Shown in pieces: positions 51,237-64,000 of a DNA stretch of 64,000 nt; within the stretch, counting starts at the first letter, position 1; each line of letters opens with the position of its first letter. The notes beneath the pieces were generated by a model that saw nothing but the letters and a program-made list of their open reading frames with translations, did not search any database and had not been told where the DNA came from. Location of the stretch: NCBI RefSeq assembly GCF_028476545.1, contig NW_026731909.1, forward strand, positions 266,001 to 330,000, read 5' to 3'. This stretch comes from Physella acuta (taxonomy: Eukaryota; Mollusca; Gastropoda; Physidae). A program made the position numbers and the translations under genes.

Positions 51237-51432
51237 CAGTGTTTGTTTTAGACTTTTTTCTTGGGGGGGGGGGCGGGGGCGGACTAAAAGAGTAAAATTA
51301 TATATTTTCTAACCAAATTCGGTTTTGTTCGGAAGGGGCGGTAGATGTGAGCTTCAAAGGGAAGCCCTTCCCCCCCCCCCTCCCCAAAAAAAATTAAATT
51401 AAAAAATAAAAAGATGCCCTAAAGAAACACTG
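51237..51432. mobile_element. hAT-like MITE, G/C-tract family, both ends present
   Basis: 196 bp with ends CAGTGTTTGTTTTAGAC and TGCCCTAAAGAAACACTG. A G-run, TATATTTTCTAACCAAATTC and a C-run lie inside. The flanks are CA-rich (CACACACG and CACGCACA), so an 8-bp duplication cannot be judged. Confidence 0.75.
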
Positions 51433-51769
51433 CACGCACACTCAAAACCCCATACCAACCACGGGCTAGAGCCACCCATGTCCAAAACCATAAAACCAAA
51501 GTGAAAGTTTTATATTGTCAGTTTTCGACATCACTTAACAATTCAACTCAGGACTCCATCCTCCCCTCCCTACCAATTACCCCGCCCCCCTCACCTCAAT
51601 GCATGCCACTATCCGCCTCCCTAACCCCGCCGACACCAAAGCGGGCCCCAGAGAGTTGTCCCTCCTGCGATTACCCCCTGTTAAAGGACACCACGGCTGT
51701 AATGTATGTGCTCACACGACCGAGTTCCGCCACATAAAAACACTAGTGACCTGAGCCGTGTGCACTCGG

Positions 51770-52740
51770 CATTTTCCTTTTCGTTTTTTTTTTCATTTGT
51801 CATCCTTTCATCATTAGCTTCTTATTATTTTCCTTCTATTCTATTATTTTCAATTTCCTCATAATAAGTTTCCTTTAGTTTTCATTCTCTATCTCTTCTT
51901 CATTAGTTTCCTCTTTGTTTTCATTTTTCATCCCTTCATCATTAGCTTCCTATTATTTTCCTTCTCTATTCTATTATTTTCAATCTCTTCATAATTAGTT
52001 TCTTTTAGTTTTCATTCTCTCTCTCTTTTTCATTAGTTGTCACTTTTTTTTTCATTTTTCATCACTTCATCATTAGCTTCCTATTATTTTCCTTCTCTTC
52101 TATTATTTTCAATCTCTTCATCATTAGTTTTCTTTATTTTTCATTCTCTATCTTTTCTTCATTTGTTGCCTCGTTTTTTTTTATCCCTTCATCATTAGCT
52201 TCTTATTATTTTCCTTCTCTATTATATTATTTTCAATCTCTTTATCATTAGTTTCCTTTAGTTTTCATTTTCTATCTCTTCTTCATTAGTTGCCTCTTTT
52301 TTTTTCATTTTTCATACCTTCGCCAATAGCTTTCTTTTATTATCCTTCTATTCTATTCTTTTCAATCTCTTCATAATTAGTTTTCATTAGTTTTCATTCT
52401 CTATCTGTTCTTCATTAGTTTCTTCCTATTAATTGATTATCTCCCTTCATCGTTAATTTCCTGATAATTATACTTCACTATTCAAGTATTTTCCTTTTCC
52501 ATTTCTTCGTCATTAATGTAAATTTGTTTTCATTCTCAATCTCTTCGTCATTAGTTTCCTTTTGTTTTTCTCCTCTATAGTTTCGTCATTGCAATTTGGT
52601 TTCTGTTTTATCTTACACTATCAGTATCGCTTCGTCATTCATTCCTTTTTTTTACATTCTGTGTCCTCTTATTTTCCTTTTTTTTATCTCTTCATCGTTA
52701 GTTTTCTTTTGTTTTCATTCTCTATCGTTCCGTTATAGGT
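51770..52740. repeat. Pyrimidine-rich repeat, about 134-bp period
   Basis: Five to seven diverged copies of a T/C-rich unit: TTCATTAGTTTCCTCTTTGT, TTTCATTTTTCATCCCTTCA, TCATTAGCTTCCTATTATTT, TCCTTCTCTATTCTATTATT, TTCAATCTCTTCATAATTAG. Nearly a kilobase of one-sided pyrimidine with regular ATTAG interruptions. Confidence 0.8.
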
Positions 52741-53597
52741 ATCACTATGTCATTAATTTTGTTTACGTTATATATCCCATCTTATTAAATTCCTATTTTA
52801 ACAAAAATCTGAAATGTGAAACAACTAAATTAAAATGTTGCTGCAAATTTTTAATTTTTTTTTAATTTTGATTTACGTCCGCAGCAAGTCCCAAGATCCA
52901 CCAAGCTTGGGTGAGCTAATGAGCGAAATGAGCGAAATGAGCGAAGTTAAAATAGACAAACATAACCATCTTTTCCACAGAAACAGTGAAACTCTACTTG
53001 ATTTCCACGTTTACACCATCAGACACGGAAAGTAACTACCACTTTAGTGAAAGTCAAGTCTTTATGAAAGCGTATTTAGCGTATACATAAAAAACAAAGA
53101 TACCATGAAGTTGATAAAAGCTAAAAAAATATCGTAACGGTAACTATTAGGAAAAATGTAAAAAAAAATAAATAATGACATTGGGATTTAGGGCCTACTT
53201 GATGAAAAAAAAAACAATTTAATATAAATAAAAATGCTGATTATTAGGACACTATTATAATAAAAACTTATGTTTTAAATGAAATGAATTGTTTGAACAT
53301 AAAATAAAAGGAACATTAAACATCAACTGCTTTTTTTTTTAATTTAAAAAATACATTATTTCAGTGTTTATTTCTTTGTTGCACTCCCCGTTCGACCTTG
53401 ACCTTTATTTCCCCTTTCGAACTTTCCATTCCAGACATTTGACATTTCCAAAACCTGACGACACCGCTCTATTCGGTCAATCCTTTTTTTTCTCAGTTTA
53501 GCTGTTTTCAATAAATGAAACCAGTGTTCCCCACATTTTTTTAACACTCAGAAGACCTTATTAGGTGAAGTTGTGTGGGGTCCTCTCTAGGCTGAAC
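52741..53597. other. Intergenic DNA; weak exon-like ORF at 52887-53032
   Basis: An ORF (QDPPSLGELMSEMSEMSEVK) follows a pyrimidine tract and a GCAG acceptor and ends near a GTAACT site, but has no recognised family and contains a small ATGAGCGAA repeat. The rest is AT-rich without features. Confidence 0.35.
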
Positions 53598-53945
53598 TTA
53601 CAGAGCTAGATAAATAAACACGCGCATTGATACATTAAATGGCCAAACATATAGAGCTAGATAGATAAACAAGCGCATTGATACATTAAATGGCCAAACA
53701 TATAGAGCTAGATAAATAAACAAGCGCATTGATACATTAAATGGCCACAGATATAGGGCTAGATAGATAAAACACGCGCATTGATACATTAAATGGCCAA
53801 ACATATAAAACTAGACAGGGCAAAGATGCGGATTGATAAATAACTGGTAAACACATGGGACAAGACAAGACAATGATGCACATTGATAGGGTAAATGGCC
53901 AGGAATATAGGGCTAGACAGGACAATGATGCGCATTAGTTCATTA
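53598..53945. repeat. 51-bp minisatellite, about six to seven copies
   Basis: Unit GAGCTAGATAAATAAACACG then CGCATTGATACATTAAATGG and CCAAACATATA. The first four copies are nearly identical; the last two or three (to about 53945) are diverged. Confidence 0.9.
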
Positions 53946-54289
53946 AATGGCACAGTGCACAAAGAGCAAATTGAAAAAAAAAGTCAACCAAATATAACCA
54001 AATATATGAGTCAAGGCATAATATAGACACATCATTACATGAACTTGCTAAATACACTACGCTGGACTGGAGATCTTCAAGTGTAAATTATTAATTTTCA
54101 CATCTGGTAGCACTAGACATAAGTCACATTTTTTTTTTTTAACTTTAAAAAGTTGGGTTATTTCAGAATATTGCGTTATAAAATTATTTTTTTTTGGGAA
54201 ACGCCTTTCTATCATTGTAAGGAAAAAAATATGCATTGTAGAATTTGAAAACGACGCACAATTCCGAGTTGTTTTTATGATAATTCTCC

Positions 54290-54570
54290 TTTGTTCTTAA
54301 TGTTTAATGTTGGAAGGGATTCCCTCCAGCACATTAAGTATTACGTGTCAACTAGTTATGTGCCATATGGGCCGTTGACTCCGATTGCAGCTTGCTTTTT
54401 TTTAGGATTTGCTTCCATAGCCTTTGTCCAACCAAGAACAAACTACTAAAGAACAGTTCCTTTGATTTCGGAGTTGTCTCTCCTAGAAGAGTGGCTGTCA
54501 TCTGCCCGGGGTCCTAACTGGGAACTTTTCAGTTTATCAACCATCAGCTTTACCGACTCGACCATTTACG
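54290..54570 (-). mobile_element. tRNA-type SINE (family A), reverse, near full length
   Basis: Reverse complement reads TCGGTAAAGCTGATGGTTGA, AGTTAGGACCCCGGGCAGAT (box B region), GAGAGACAACTCCGAAATCA, TTAGTAGTTTGTTCTTGG, CATGGAAGCAAATCC-like body, and ends ACATTAAACATTAAGAACAA. Same family as 26771 and 56588. Confidence 0.75.
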
Positions 54571-55740
<1,170 letters not shown>

Positions 55741-56587
55741 GTATATAAAAGTAAAAAATTATTAATTTTTATATAATTTTTATCTCCGAAAGTACTTCTT
55801 AGAAGCGCACAAAACATAATGTTATAACTGTCAATTAGGTATTGACTATCGTCATCTGAAAAAGGAAAGCTTCTATAAAAGTATATGATTCCATAGCCCC
55901 TGGGCAAGGCGTATTTCTGTTTCTAAACGTGGCATCGTCGATAAGAATCTGGTTCTGCTTGTTTTAATTGGCTGAGTTTCAGGAAATTCTGCTTGAGACT
56001 GAGCGCTCAACAAACTACATCACTACTACACTTAAGGCGATACAAAATGCACTAACTATATTACACTTTCTCTACGCAACAACAACAACAACAACACACA
56101 CACACACACACACACAAACATCACTTGACAATCACATACACAATGAATTCTGACACCCAGTTTCCGTGAACTTTTTTTATCAAATAAAACACTTTAGAAT
56201 TTTTACTGTTTCTTTGATTTTCCTCTAATTAATTATTTTAATGTGAATTAATTACTCGAATCTTTTTCTAATAGAGATAATGACACATTTTTTAAACTCG
56301 CAGGAAATATTTTGTTTTGTGTGGTTTGCAAATAATTCATAGAATACGTTACTTCCCTTGGGTCGTGTTGCCTCCCTTGAGCTGGGAGCAATTTATGAGA
56401 AAAGTATTAATAATTGAAAACCGCAAACACATCATGAATGATTGTGGTTGTTTGTATAATTTAAAGCCAAGAGGAATAAAGAAAAATTGATTGAAATGAG
56501 GGTAACTTTTTGTCGGATTACTCGTCGACAGAATTCTGTTTCAGACGTAGAGGCATTTCTTGTTGAATCAGCAAAACGCTGGGGTCG
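55741..56587. other. Intergenic DNA with an (AAC)n(AC)n microsatellite
   Basis: ACAACAACAACAACAACA followed by about 12 CA units at 56079-56116. The rest is AT-rich without recognised genes. Confidence 0.55.
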
Positions 56588-56886
56588 ATGTGTTCGGGTC
56601 GGTATAGCTCTTGGTTGCTAAGCCGAATTCCAGGTTCGGACCCCGGGCAGATGAGGCTCGTTAGCTGGGGACAGCAACCCATCTAGGAAAGACAACTCCA
56701 AAATCAAACAACTGCTGCCTTGTAGTTTGTTATTAGATGGATAAAGACTATGGAAACAAATTCAAATAGAAAAGCAGTCTAAAATCAGTCAACTGCTAAT
56801 ATGGCGCATAACATACTGACATGTAATACTTAATTGTGATGGAAAAAATCCCTTCCAACATTATAGTTAAGAACAAAGAAAAAGAA
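56588..56886 (+). mobile_element. tRNA-type SINE (family A), near full length
   Basis: Head TCGGTATAGCTCTTGGTTGC (box A) and CAGGTTCGGACCCCGGGCAG (a near-canonical box B), then GTTAGCTGGGGACAGCAACC, ACTCCAAAATCAAACAACTG, GTAGTTTGTTATTAGATGGA, GACATGTAATACTTAATTGT and a purine-rich tail AAGAACAAAGAAAAAGAAGA. Best copy of the family. Confidence 0.82.
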
Positions 56887-57104
56887 GAAGTAGGCCTACG
56901 TTGCCTATCAAAATTTTGATTATATTTATTTATCATCGGCGTTATGTTGTGGTTAACTTTATCACTAATTTACTAAATCTGAAGTCGAAGAAAAAAGTTA
57001 CTTGGCACAGAACTACCTAAACAATTCCTTTATGTGTGGATGATTAAGGGCAAATGAGCTCTACTTGATCCGAAAGAGAAAAGGCTATATTACTACTATA
57101 ATAA

Positions 57105-57789
<685 letters not shown>

Positions 57790-58099
57790 CAGGGGTTGGC
57801 AATCTCTTGAGACAGAAGAGCCAAAAGTTACAATCTACAAAATTTCCAGATATTTAAAGAGTCACTAACATTTTTATATGCACTTCTCGGTAGTGGAAAG
57901 CATGGAACCATTGCCACAGTTGTGGGTCTGTCCATACACACTTTACTCCACCTATTATCATTGTTTTTTATTTGGTTTAAAATTGTTTTTATTTTTACAG
58001 TATAATTGTTTTTCAGTTTTGAAAATAAAATAATATATTTATTATGGAACTGGAGAGCCGCATATTGACATCAAAAGAGCCGCAGGTTGCCAACCCCTG
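57790..58099 (-). mobile_element. hAT-like MITE, CAGGGGTYGGCAA family, complete
   Basis: 310 bp with ends CAGGGGTTGGCAATCTC and GCAGGTTGCCAACCCCTG. Flanks AGCTAGAG and AGCTAGGG match at seven of eight positions. Contains AGAGCCAAAAGTTACAAT and GGAGAGCCGCAT, shared with the copy at 61506 in opposite orientation. Termini of the CAGGGGTCGGCAA type are a classic hAT signature. Confidence 0.88.
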
Positions 58100-58970
58100 A
58101 GCTAGGGTTGCAATCTGCTTCACTTTTTATTGAATGCTCTACTATGCAGTCTCAAGGTTTTCAATGCCAGTGTCTTTTCATAAAAACCTAGTAAATACAC
58201 ATTACGAATGACATTTAGAAATTCTTTCTGATACTCGTTTAGTGCTTAAACGTTAGTTTGCAATGTTTATAATCGTATATTTTGTATGGTGCGTGGTAAG
58301 GATCATGTAATTAGGTGTGAGCGTAGTTGATATACACATACGTTCATTCCTGCACCAGAACTTTTGTGATATTGTGTAAGTTTCATAATGGTCGGAGACA
58401 TGATTAGTCTAGAATGGTTTATTAATTATTTAAAAAAATCGAGGTGGTGTTATGAAAAAAATATGAGTGAGGTTTTTGTCCTAACTTTACTAAAGATTGA
58501 ACGTATTTGGTGTTTTCTTAATTTCGGTAACAAAACTAATTTATTAGAAGTTATACAATTTTTGTTTTCATGTTATCACAGAAAATGCCAAACATGACTG
58601 AACTAGGTCATGTGGTTTAATAAATGTTTTATTTAATTTAAAACTTTATCGACAAAGTTTTGAGTACAAATCTCTATTAAGTGGTGTTTTTGGAAGATTG
58701 ATCACGAAATTCCTGAACGAAATTTGTCTTACCAAAGTGAATTTTCGGTTATAATTTAGGCTTGGTGAAAAAAATAGGAATCTAGCCCTTTAAGTTCTCT
58801 GGATTTGCAATTTTTATAACATAAGTTATACAAATTAAATATTAAATTTCTGAATTTTGTTTTCAGGCTTATTTTTGTTTATTTTATTATTTTACGGCCG
58901 CTTCGATGGCAAAATTGAATTTTAAAAAAAAAGTATTTTTCCATGTCAACAATAATGATGGGACACAACT
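58100..58970. other. Intergenic DNA, nothing recognised
   Basis: AT-rich. A 69-codon ORF at 58388-58597 has no recognised domain. Confidence 0.45.
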
Positions 58971-58989
58971 CGTCAAACTCTATCGTATC

Positions 58990-59345
58990 ATTCGTTACTT
59001 AAGAACTATTTTAGACAAGTGTATTTAGTGAGAATGCCGTTAGACGCCTACAAAAAAAATTAACATATTATTTTCGTATAAATCCAGTAGTTCAAAAGCG
59101 GGTGTAAGTTTCATAATTAGTTATTTACAAACTATTTTTTGGCTAGTATATTAAAGGAGAATGCCGACAACCGCCTACCAAAAAAAATAAAAAATAAACA
59201 TATTATTCTCGTATGAATACAGTATTTCTAAAGCGGGTGCAAGTTTCGTAATTAGTTATTTACAAACTATTTTTAGGCTAGTGTATTTAGTGGGAATTGC
59301 CGACAGACACCTATAATAACATACTAAACATATTATCGTATAAAT
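58990..59345. repeat. About 130-145-bp tandem repeat, nearly three copies
   Basis: Shared modules: AGAATGCCG(T/A)(T/C)A(G/A)(A/C)(C/A)GCCTAC, AACATATTATT(T/C)TCGTAT, AAAGCGGGTG(T/C)AAGTTTC, TAATTAGTTATTTACAAACT and ATTTTTNGGCTAGT. The last copy is truncated. Confidence 0.85.
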
Positions 59346-60303
59346 CCCACGGGAATATCAACGAACTTGCCAATGGATCAAAACAAGACCTATTACAGCT
59401 TCATAACATTATTTACAATACTCCGTGAGCTAGATCTTGGCTGGACCACCCCCAACCTCACCCCCACCCAACCCCAACCCCAACTCCGCCCTCAATCCAA
59501 ATCAGACTTCTCATCGCCATGCCAATGTAAATACCAGAAGATATATCTTCGTCAAGAAATAACAACCTTTGATTCCATTTACCGGAAAACGATACTCCCC
59601 GAGTGTTCCGCTAACACGCATCAAACGTCTAGCGCAAACATCGACTTGCCGCATCACCACCGCCACCGTCTAGGTCGCTCAGGATAGATTTACCGGACTG
59701 TCAGTTTCCGGTGTCTGTGTCGGAAAGTCGCCAAAGAAATATTTTCCGGTACGTCAGTTTCCGACGGCCGAGTTAAAAAAGGCGAAGGAGATGGATTGGA
59801 TCGACTGACTTGTACCCGTAATCGTTACGGAGATTCGGCGGGCTGTTTAGTACTCGACGATAAATACTCGTAATCGTTTCAGATACTCTGCGGTCTAGCA
59901 GTTCAAAGACACATTTCCAGAACTGTCAATTTTTTGTTTCTTAGACGGCAACATTGACTGTGAAAGAAAGCTTTTTGTTTTTTGTTTTATAGATTTTCAG
60001 GATCATCACTTCGCCGAGCGGTCATTTCACAAACTAGGTCTAAATACATAGAACTTTGCATTGTCACCGCAATAAACAAATGGGTTTTCAGAAATGTTTT
60101 GTTTATTTATACAAATAAAATATATCTTATATAAAGTGGCGAGGCTTTTTTTTTGGTGGTATAACATAACTCACAGATTCTGAACGGTTTTTTAAATTAT
60201 ATTATTCTCCCAAATTTATTTCAGCTTTAGTTATAAGCCCATATTCTGCAACCCAATCCAACCTTCAGGTTTGCTATACTGAACTGTGAATAACCATTTG
60301 ATT
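59346..60303. other. Less AT-biased single-copy patch, possible gene edge
   Basis: 59360-59960 is unusually balanced in composition and CpG-containing, with a 106-codon plus-strand ORF (59367-59687; Pro-rich TPNLTPTQPQPQ, His-rich end) and TTCCGG/CCGGAAA repeats downstream (TTTACCGGACTGTCAGTTTC, TTTTCCGGTACGTCAGTTTC). It may be a promoter or first exon of a rightward gene, but no family is recognised. Confidence 0.3.
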
Positions 60304-60497
60304 CAGTGGCGTAGCCAGGATCGTCTCTAGGGGGGGTCCAATTTTTACACGGGGACAAACTTTCGATTTTTACCCCCCCCCCTCTCAAACTTTCGATTTG
60401 CACCCCCCCCCCTCATACTTTTTATATATATATACCGAGGGGTCTATGGGGGGGGGGTTATGAACCCCCCTAACCCTCCCCCCTGCCTACGCCACTG
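60304..60497. mobile_element. hAT-like MITE, CAGTGGCGTAGCC family, complete
   Basis: 194 bp with ends CAGTGGCGTAGCCAGG and CCTGCCTACGCCACTG, perfect 8-bp duplication ATTTGATT (60296-60303 and 60498-60505). Interior: CAAACTTTCGATTT units between C-runs and TATATATATACCGAGGGGTC. Confidence 0.92.
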
Positions 60498-61505
60498 ATT
60501 TGATTAAATAACAAAATGTTTAGGTATAATAAAAAAGTAAATGAAATTAGATATTTTGTAGTATGAGTTTATCTTTGTAGTATTTTCTATTTAATTATTT
60601 TTTTTCTTTGTATTTTTTTTCTTTTTTTTTTTTTGGTAATTTATTTACAGCGTACATTCGCCTTACATGTTCGCTTTAGTATTACAGTTTTCATCATTGG
60701 CTTGTGAGGACTGATACAGATTTACAATAGTAATATTTCTTTCTTACATGTAGCCTACTTTCATTCATTTAAGATGGTTTACTTCAGCATAGACCTAATA
60801 CAAAACGTATAAAAAAATTCAACCTGAATATGCAAATGCGTAATCAAAATGTGATTCAAGGTATTTTATTTTTGCTATATTTTTGTTTTTATTTAGTATG
60901 AAAATTTACTTACAAATGAAGGCCACAAGCAGAAATAAAAACACGCAGATTAAATTAAGATAACAAGGGTATCTCGATTCAATAAAGTCATTAAAATCCA
61001 AATTTTGAAAGTAAGAAAACACAAAATTGTCACAAATAACACATTAAAAATGGAAATACTCGGAGCACTATTTTCAAACACATTAAGATTGACGAAGGAA
61101 AGAACACTAACCTTTAACAACCACTGCTAGCATGTATATAAGCATAGTTCACAGGTTCAAAACTTTTGTTCCAATTTTATGGAAACCATTAATAATTTTG
61201 AAATGATTGCAATGGAGAATGCCCCTTATTTATTAACTTATTTTTTTAATACAGTAAGACTAAAGTGTATCACTTTTCAACTAATATCCAATGATAACAA
61301 AAATATCAATATAATTTAATAAATAAGTAAAAATTCATTTACAATAATTATTTTAACATTTGTGTGAACTAACAAACAATGATTTTTATTGATTATATGA
61401 ATGTTTTCGTATTTTATAGATTGCTGGTAGCATGGTTGATTAGTTGTTTCCCTTGGTGATATTTTTTTATTTTTTGCCTTCTCGTATACAGAGTATAGCT
61501 TAAGG
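60498..61505. other. AT-rich intergenic DNA
   Basis: T-runs near 60600-60635, no recognised gene. At 61479-61505 a short CTTCTCGTATACAGAGTATA piece resembles the hairpin end of the dispersed repeat at 37818; the next hAT-like element inserted inside it. Confidence 0.5.
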
Positions 61506-62091
61506 CAGGGGTCGGCAACCTGAGGCTCGCGAGCTGCATGCGGCTCTTTTGACATCCAGATGCGGCTCTCCAGCTCCTTGCACAAATATTTAAAGTTATA
61601 TAATTTCACTTTTACTGGAAGGTGCGGTACGAGTTTACCCTGCGTTCAGTGGGATGGAAGATAAGCCTGGTGAGAACCAAAGGACAGAAGCGAACAATGC
61701 AAATTATTTAAACCGATATCCAAGCCAATTAGTCGGCGTTTGCCGTGTTGAGGCCTGACTGGCTAATGGGAGACACCTCCTGAGCCGGTGATATCCGTTA
61801 AGAAAAAAATAAATAAATATTAGCAGCTTCTAAAGTGGATTCAGATAGTCCTAGAATAATATTATTTGATTACTTATTTTATTATTCTGGCGAAATATGT
61901 CTATGTATTTATATGAATAAATATTATTTCATATTTAAAGCTATTTCTTTTAAATAACCAATCAAGTTTATTTACCTAATCCTAATTTGCTACCAAATAT
62001 TGAAATAAAGAGGTTGTGGCTCTTTAAAAACTGGGAAATTTTGTAAATTGTAACTTTTGGCTCTTGCGTATAGTAAGGTTGCCGACCCCTG
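61506..62091 (+). mobile_element. hAT-like MITE, CAGGGGTCGGCAA family, with a nested insert
   Basis: 586 bp with ends CAGGGGTCGGCAACCTGAGG and AAGGTTGCCGACCCCTG. Flanks GCTTAAGG and GCTTAATG match at seven of eight positions. Contains GCGGCTCTTTTGACATC and AACTTTTGGCTCTT, as in the inverse copy at 57790. About 200 bp at 61619-61817 is a separate insertion. Confidence 0.88.
61619..61817 (+). mobile_element. Probable SINE-like retroposon nested in the hAT-like element
   Basis: Much richer in GC than its host: GGTGCGGTACGAGTTTACCC, GTTTGCCGTGTTGAGGCCTG and CTCCTGAGCCGGTGATATCC, ending in an A-rich tail AAGAAAAAAATAAATAAATA. Absent from the family copy at 57790. The tail suggests retroposition. 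Clear pol III boxes and target duplications are not visible, so the class is uncertain. Confidence 0.5.
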
Positions 62092-62269
62092 GCTTAATGC
62101 CTTGGTTGGTAGTCAATGGACTAACCTTTAATGAAAGATCTGGGATGTTCTTCATCTGAAACTGAACACGTCCATCAAAGCCTCTAGATGAGCAAACAAG
62201 CATAGAAAATGTAATGTGGGGGAGTGCATTTCTAAACATTCCGTCTCTTACACCTAGTCGTGAGCACTT

Positions 62270-63575
62270 TCTGTCCACACACACCAGACTAGCGGTCCCC
62301 ACATTTTGAGCACATTATACCCTCACACACCAGACTAGCGGTCCCCACATTTTGAGCACATTATACCCCACACACCAGACCAGCGGTCCCCACATTTTGA
62401 GCACATTATACCCCACACACTATACCAGCGGTCCCCACATTTTGAGCACATTATACCCCACACACTATACCAGCGGTCCCCACATTTTGAGCACATTATA
62501 CCCCACACACCAGACCAGCGGTCCCCACATTTTGAGCACATTATACCCCACACACTATACCAGCGGTCCCCACATTTTGAGCACATTATACCCTCACACA
62601 CCAGACTAGCGGTCCCCACATTTTGAGCACATTATACCCCACACACTATACCAGCGGTCCCCACATTTTGAGCACATTATACCCTCACACACCAGACTAG
62701 CGGTCCCCACATTTTGAGCACATTATACCCACACACTATACCAGCGGTCCCCACATTTTGAGCACATTATACCCCACACACTATACCAGCGGTCCCCACA
62801 TTTTGAGCACATTATACCCTCACACACCAGACTAGCGGTCCCCACATTTTGAGCACATTATACCCACACACTATACCAGAGGTCCCCACATTTTGAGCAC
62901 ATTATACCCCACACACTATACCAGAGGTCCCCACATTTTGAGCACATTATACCCACACACTATACCAGAGGTCCCCACATTTTGAGCACATTATACCCAC
63001 ACACACCAGACTAGCGGTCCCCACATTTTGAGCACATTATACCCCACACACTATACCAGAGGTCCCCACATTTTGAGCACATTATACCCCACACACTATA
63101 CCAGAGGTCCCCACATTTTGAGCACATTATACCCACACACTATACCAGCGGTCCCCACATTTTGAGCACATTATACCCCACACACTATACCAGCGGTCCC
63201 CACATTTTGAGCACATTATACCCACACACACACCAGACCAGCGGTCCCCACATTTTGAGCACATTATACCCCACACACTATACCAGCGGTCCCCACATTT
63301 TGAGCACATTATAACCACACACACTATACCAGCGGTCCCCACATTTTGAGCACATTATACCCACACACACACCAGACCAGCGGTCCCCACATTTTGAGCA
63401 CATTATACCCCCACACACTATACCAGCGGTCCCCACATTTTGAGCACATTATACCCACACACACACTATACCAGCGGTCCCCACATTTTGAGCACATTAT
63501 ACCCACACACACACCAGACCAGCGGTCCCCACATTTTGAGCACATTATACCCCCACACACCATACCAGAGATCCC
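62270..63575. repeat. About 45-bp satellite, about 28 copies
   Basis: Unit AGCGGTCCCCACATTTTGAG then CACATTATACCCCACACACT and ATACC, with length variants of 44-51 bp from extra CA pairs and alternative CCAGAC(T/C)AG junctions. Opens frames on both strands by chance (CSKCGDRW, HILSTLYPTH). Confidence 0.93.
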
Positions 63576-63616
63576 ACACTTGTTCTCATCATGCCTCTGT
63601 CTACAAGCTCAAAAAT

Positions 63617-63695
63617 TTTCCAACAAAACGCTTTGAGAAAATGTTTTGACAAAATGTTTGACAAAATGTTTTTACAAAATGCTTTGACAAAATGA
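63617..63695. repeat. Short degenerate GACAAAATG repeat
   Basis: Four to five copies of (A/T)(T/G)(T/C)TTGACAAAATG, about 17 bp apart. Confidence 0.65.
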
Positions 63696-63795
63696 ACCTT
63701 ATATAAGAAGATGATTTAGTTCTAAAAAAAAAGTAGTTTTAGACAACACATACAACTTTTCTATTTGAGGTGTACAAATAAGCGATGGAAGGTAG

Positions 63796-63962
63796 CAGAG
63801 GCGTAGTGACCCCGGGGACAAACTTTCGAACTTTTCATTTGCACACCCCTCCCCCCTCAAACTTTCAATTTGGCCCCCCCCCCCCTAATGTCGGCGCCAG
63901 GGGACATATGTCCTCCCCCCGCCCCCCACCCGCCCCCACCCCCACCCCTCGCTACGCTTCTG
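63796..63962. mobile_element. hAT-like MITE, CAGAGGCGTAGCG family, complete
   Basis: 167 bp, ends CAGAGGCGTAGTGACCCC and TCGCTACGCTTCTG, perfect 8-bp duplication GAAGGTAG (63788-63795 and 63963-63970). Interior GGGGACAAACTTTCGAAC, CTCAAACTTTCAATTTGG and GTCGGCGCCAGGGGACATAT. Confidence 0.9.
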
Positions 63963-64000
63963 GAAGGTAGGAGAGATGGTATAACAAATAATTCTCTTTT

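Noticed and set aside
52887-53032. Exon-like ORF after the pyrimidine-rich repeat
   Set aside because: No recognised protein, an internal ATGAGCGAA repeat, and the tract before it is a tandem repeat, so acceptor likeness is expected by chance.
62270-63575. CRISPR-like array (regular repeats)
   Set aside because: Units are contiguous without unique spacers. It is a eukaryotic satellite. The same holds for the arrays at 8834, 35895 and 53598.

Overview
The window is an AT-rich, repeat-laden animal nuclear sequence carrying one well-supported multi-exon gene and several families of short DNA transposons, SINEs and satellites. The gene is a CLC-3/4/5-type endosomal chloride/proton exchanger. The protein is metazoan in character. 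The mix of tRNA-type SINEs, hAT-like MITEs, long TA runs and G/C homopolymers suggests a lophotrochozoan, most likely a gastropod mollusc; that taxon is an inference. No bacterial, CRISPR or viral content was seen.

Layout. 1-1.3 kb: a candidate first coding exon (minus strand) of a gene leaving the left edge, with a CRE/E-box cluster upstream of it. 1.4-8.6 kb: minisatellites, hAT-like MITEs with G-tracts, a short interstitial telomere-like tract and a GC-rich unclassified block. 8.8-12.0 kb: two abutting satellites, 33-bp and 36-bp; the second has a 15-monomer, 540-bp higher-order repeat in three nearly identical copies. 13.2-16.6 kb: a hAT-like element with a perfect 8-bp target duplication, into whose TA tract a 2.56-kb palindromic element has inserted. 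17-19 kb: more MITEs. 22.8-41.4 kb: the CLC gene on the minus strand, 20 coding exons and 836 residues. 43.7-48.2 kb: a MITE with novel-looking termini, a Harbinger-like MITE and further hAT-like MITEs. 49-64 kb: SINEs, MITEs, TA/AC microsatellites, a pyrimidine-rich ~134-bp repeat, a 51-bp repeat and a 1.3-kb ~45-bp satellite.

The CLC model was built by joining exons at GT-AG sites with matching phase. The coding lengths sum to 2511 nt, a multiple of three. It keeps the gating glutamate, the proton glutamate, the selectivity serine, the central tyrosine and two CBS regions, with acidic dileucine motifs at the N-terminus, as expected for an endolysosomal exchanger. Intron 14 has the hallmarks of a minor (U12-type) intron.

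The most unusual signal is that at least six of the 20 coding exons (2, 7, 10, 17, 19, 20) are followed on their 3' side by a tandem array whose unit is a copy of that exon's own 3' end: the splice donor in five cases, the stop-codon region in the last. I know of no named feature class for this, and it is the main thing to check in this window.
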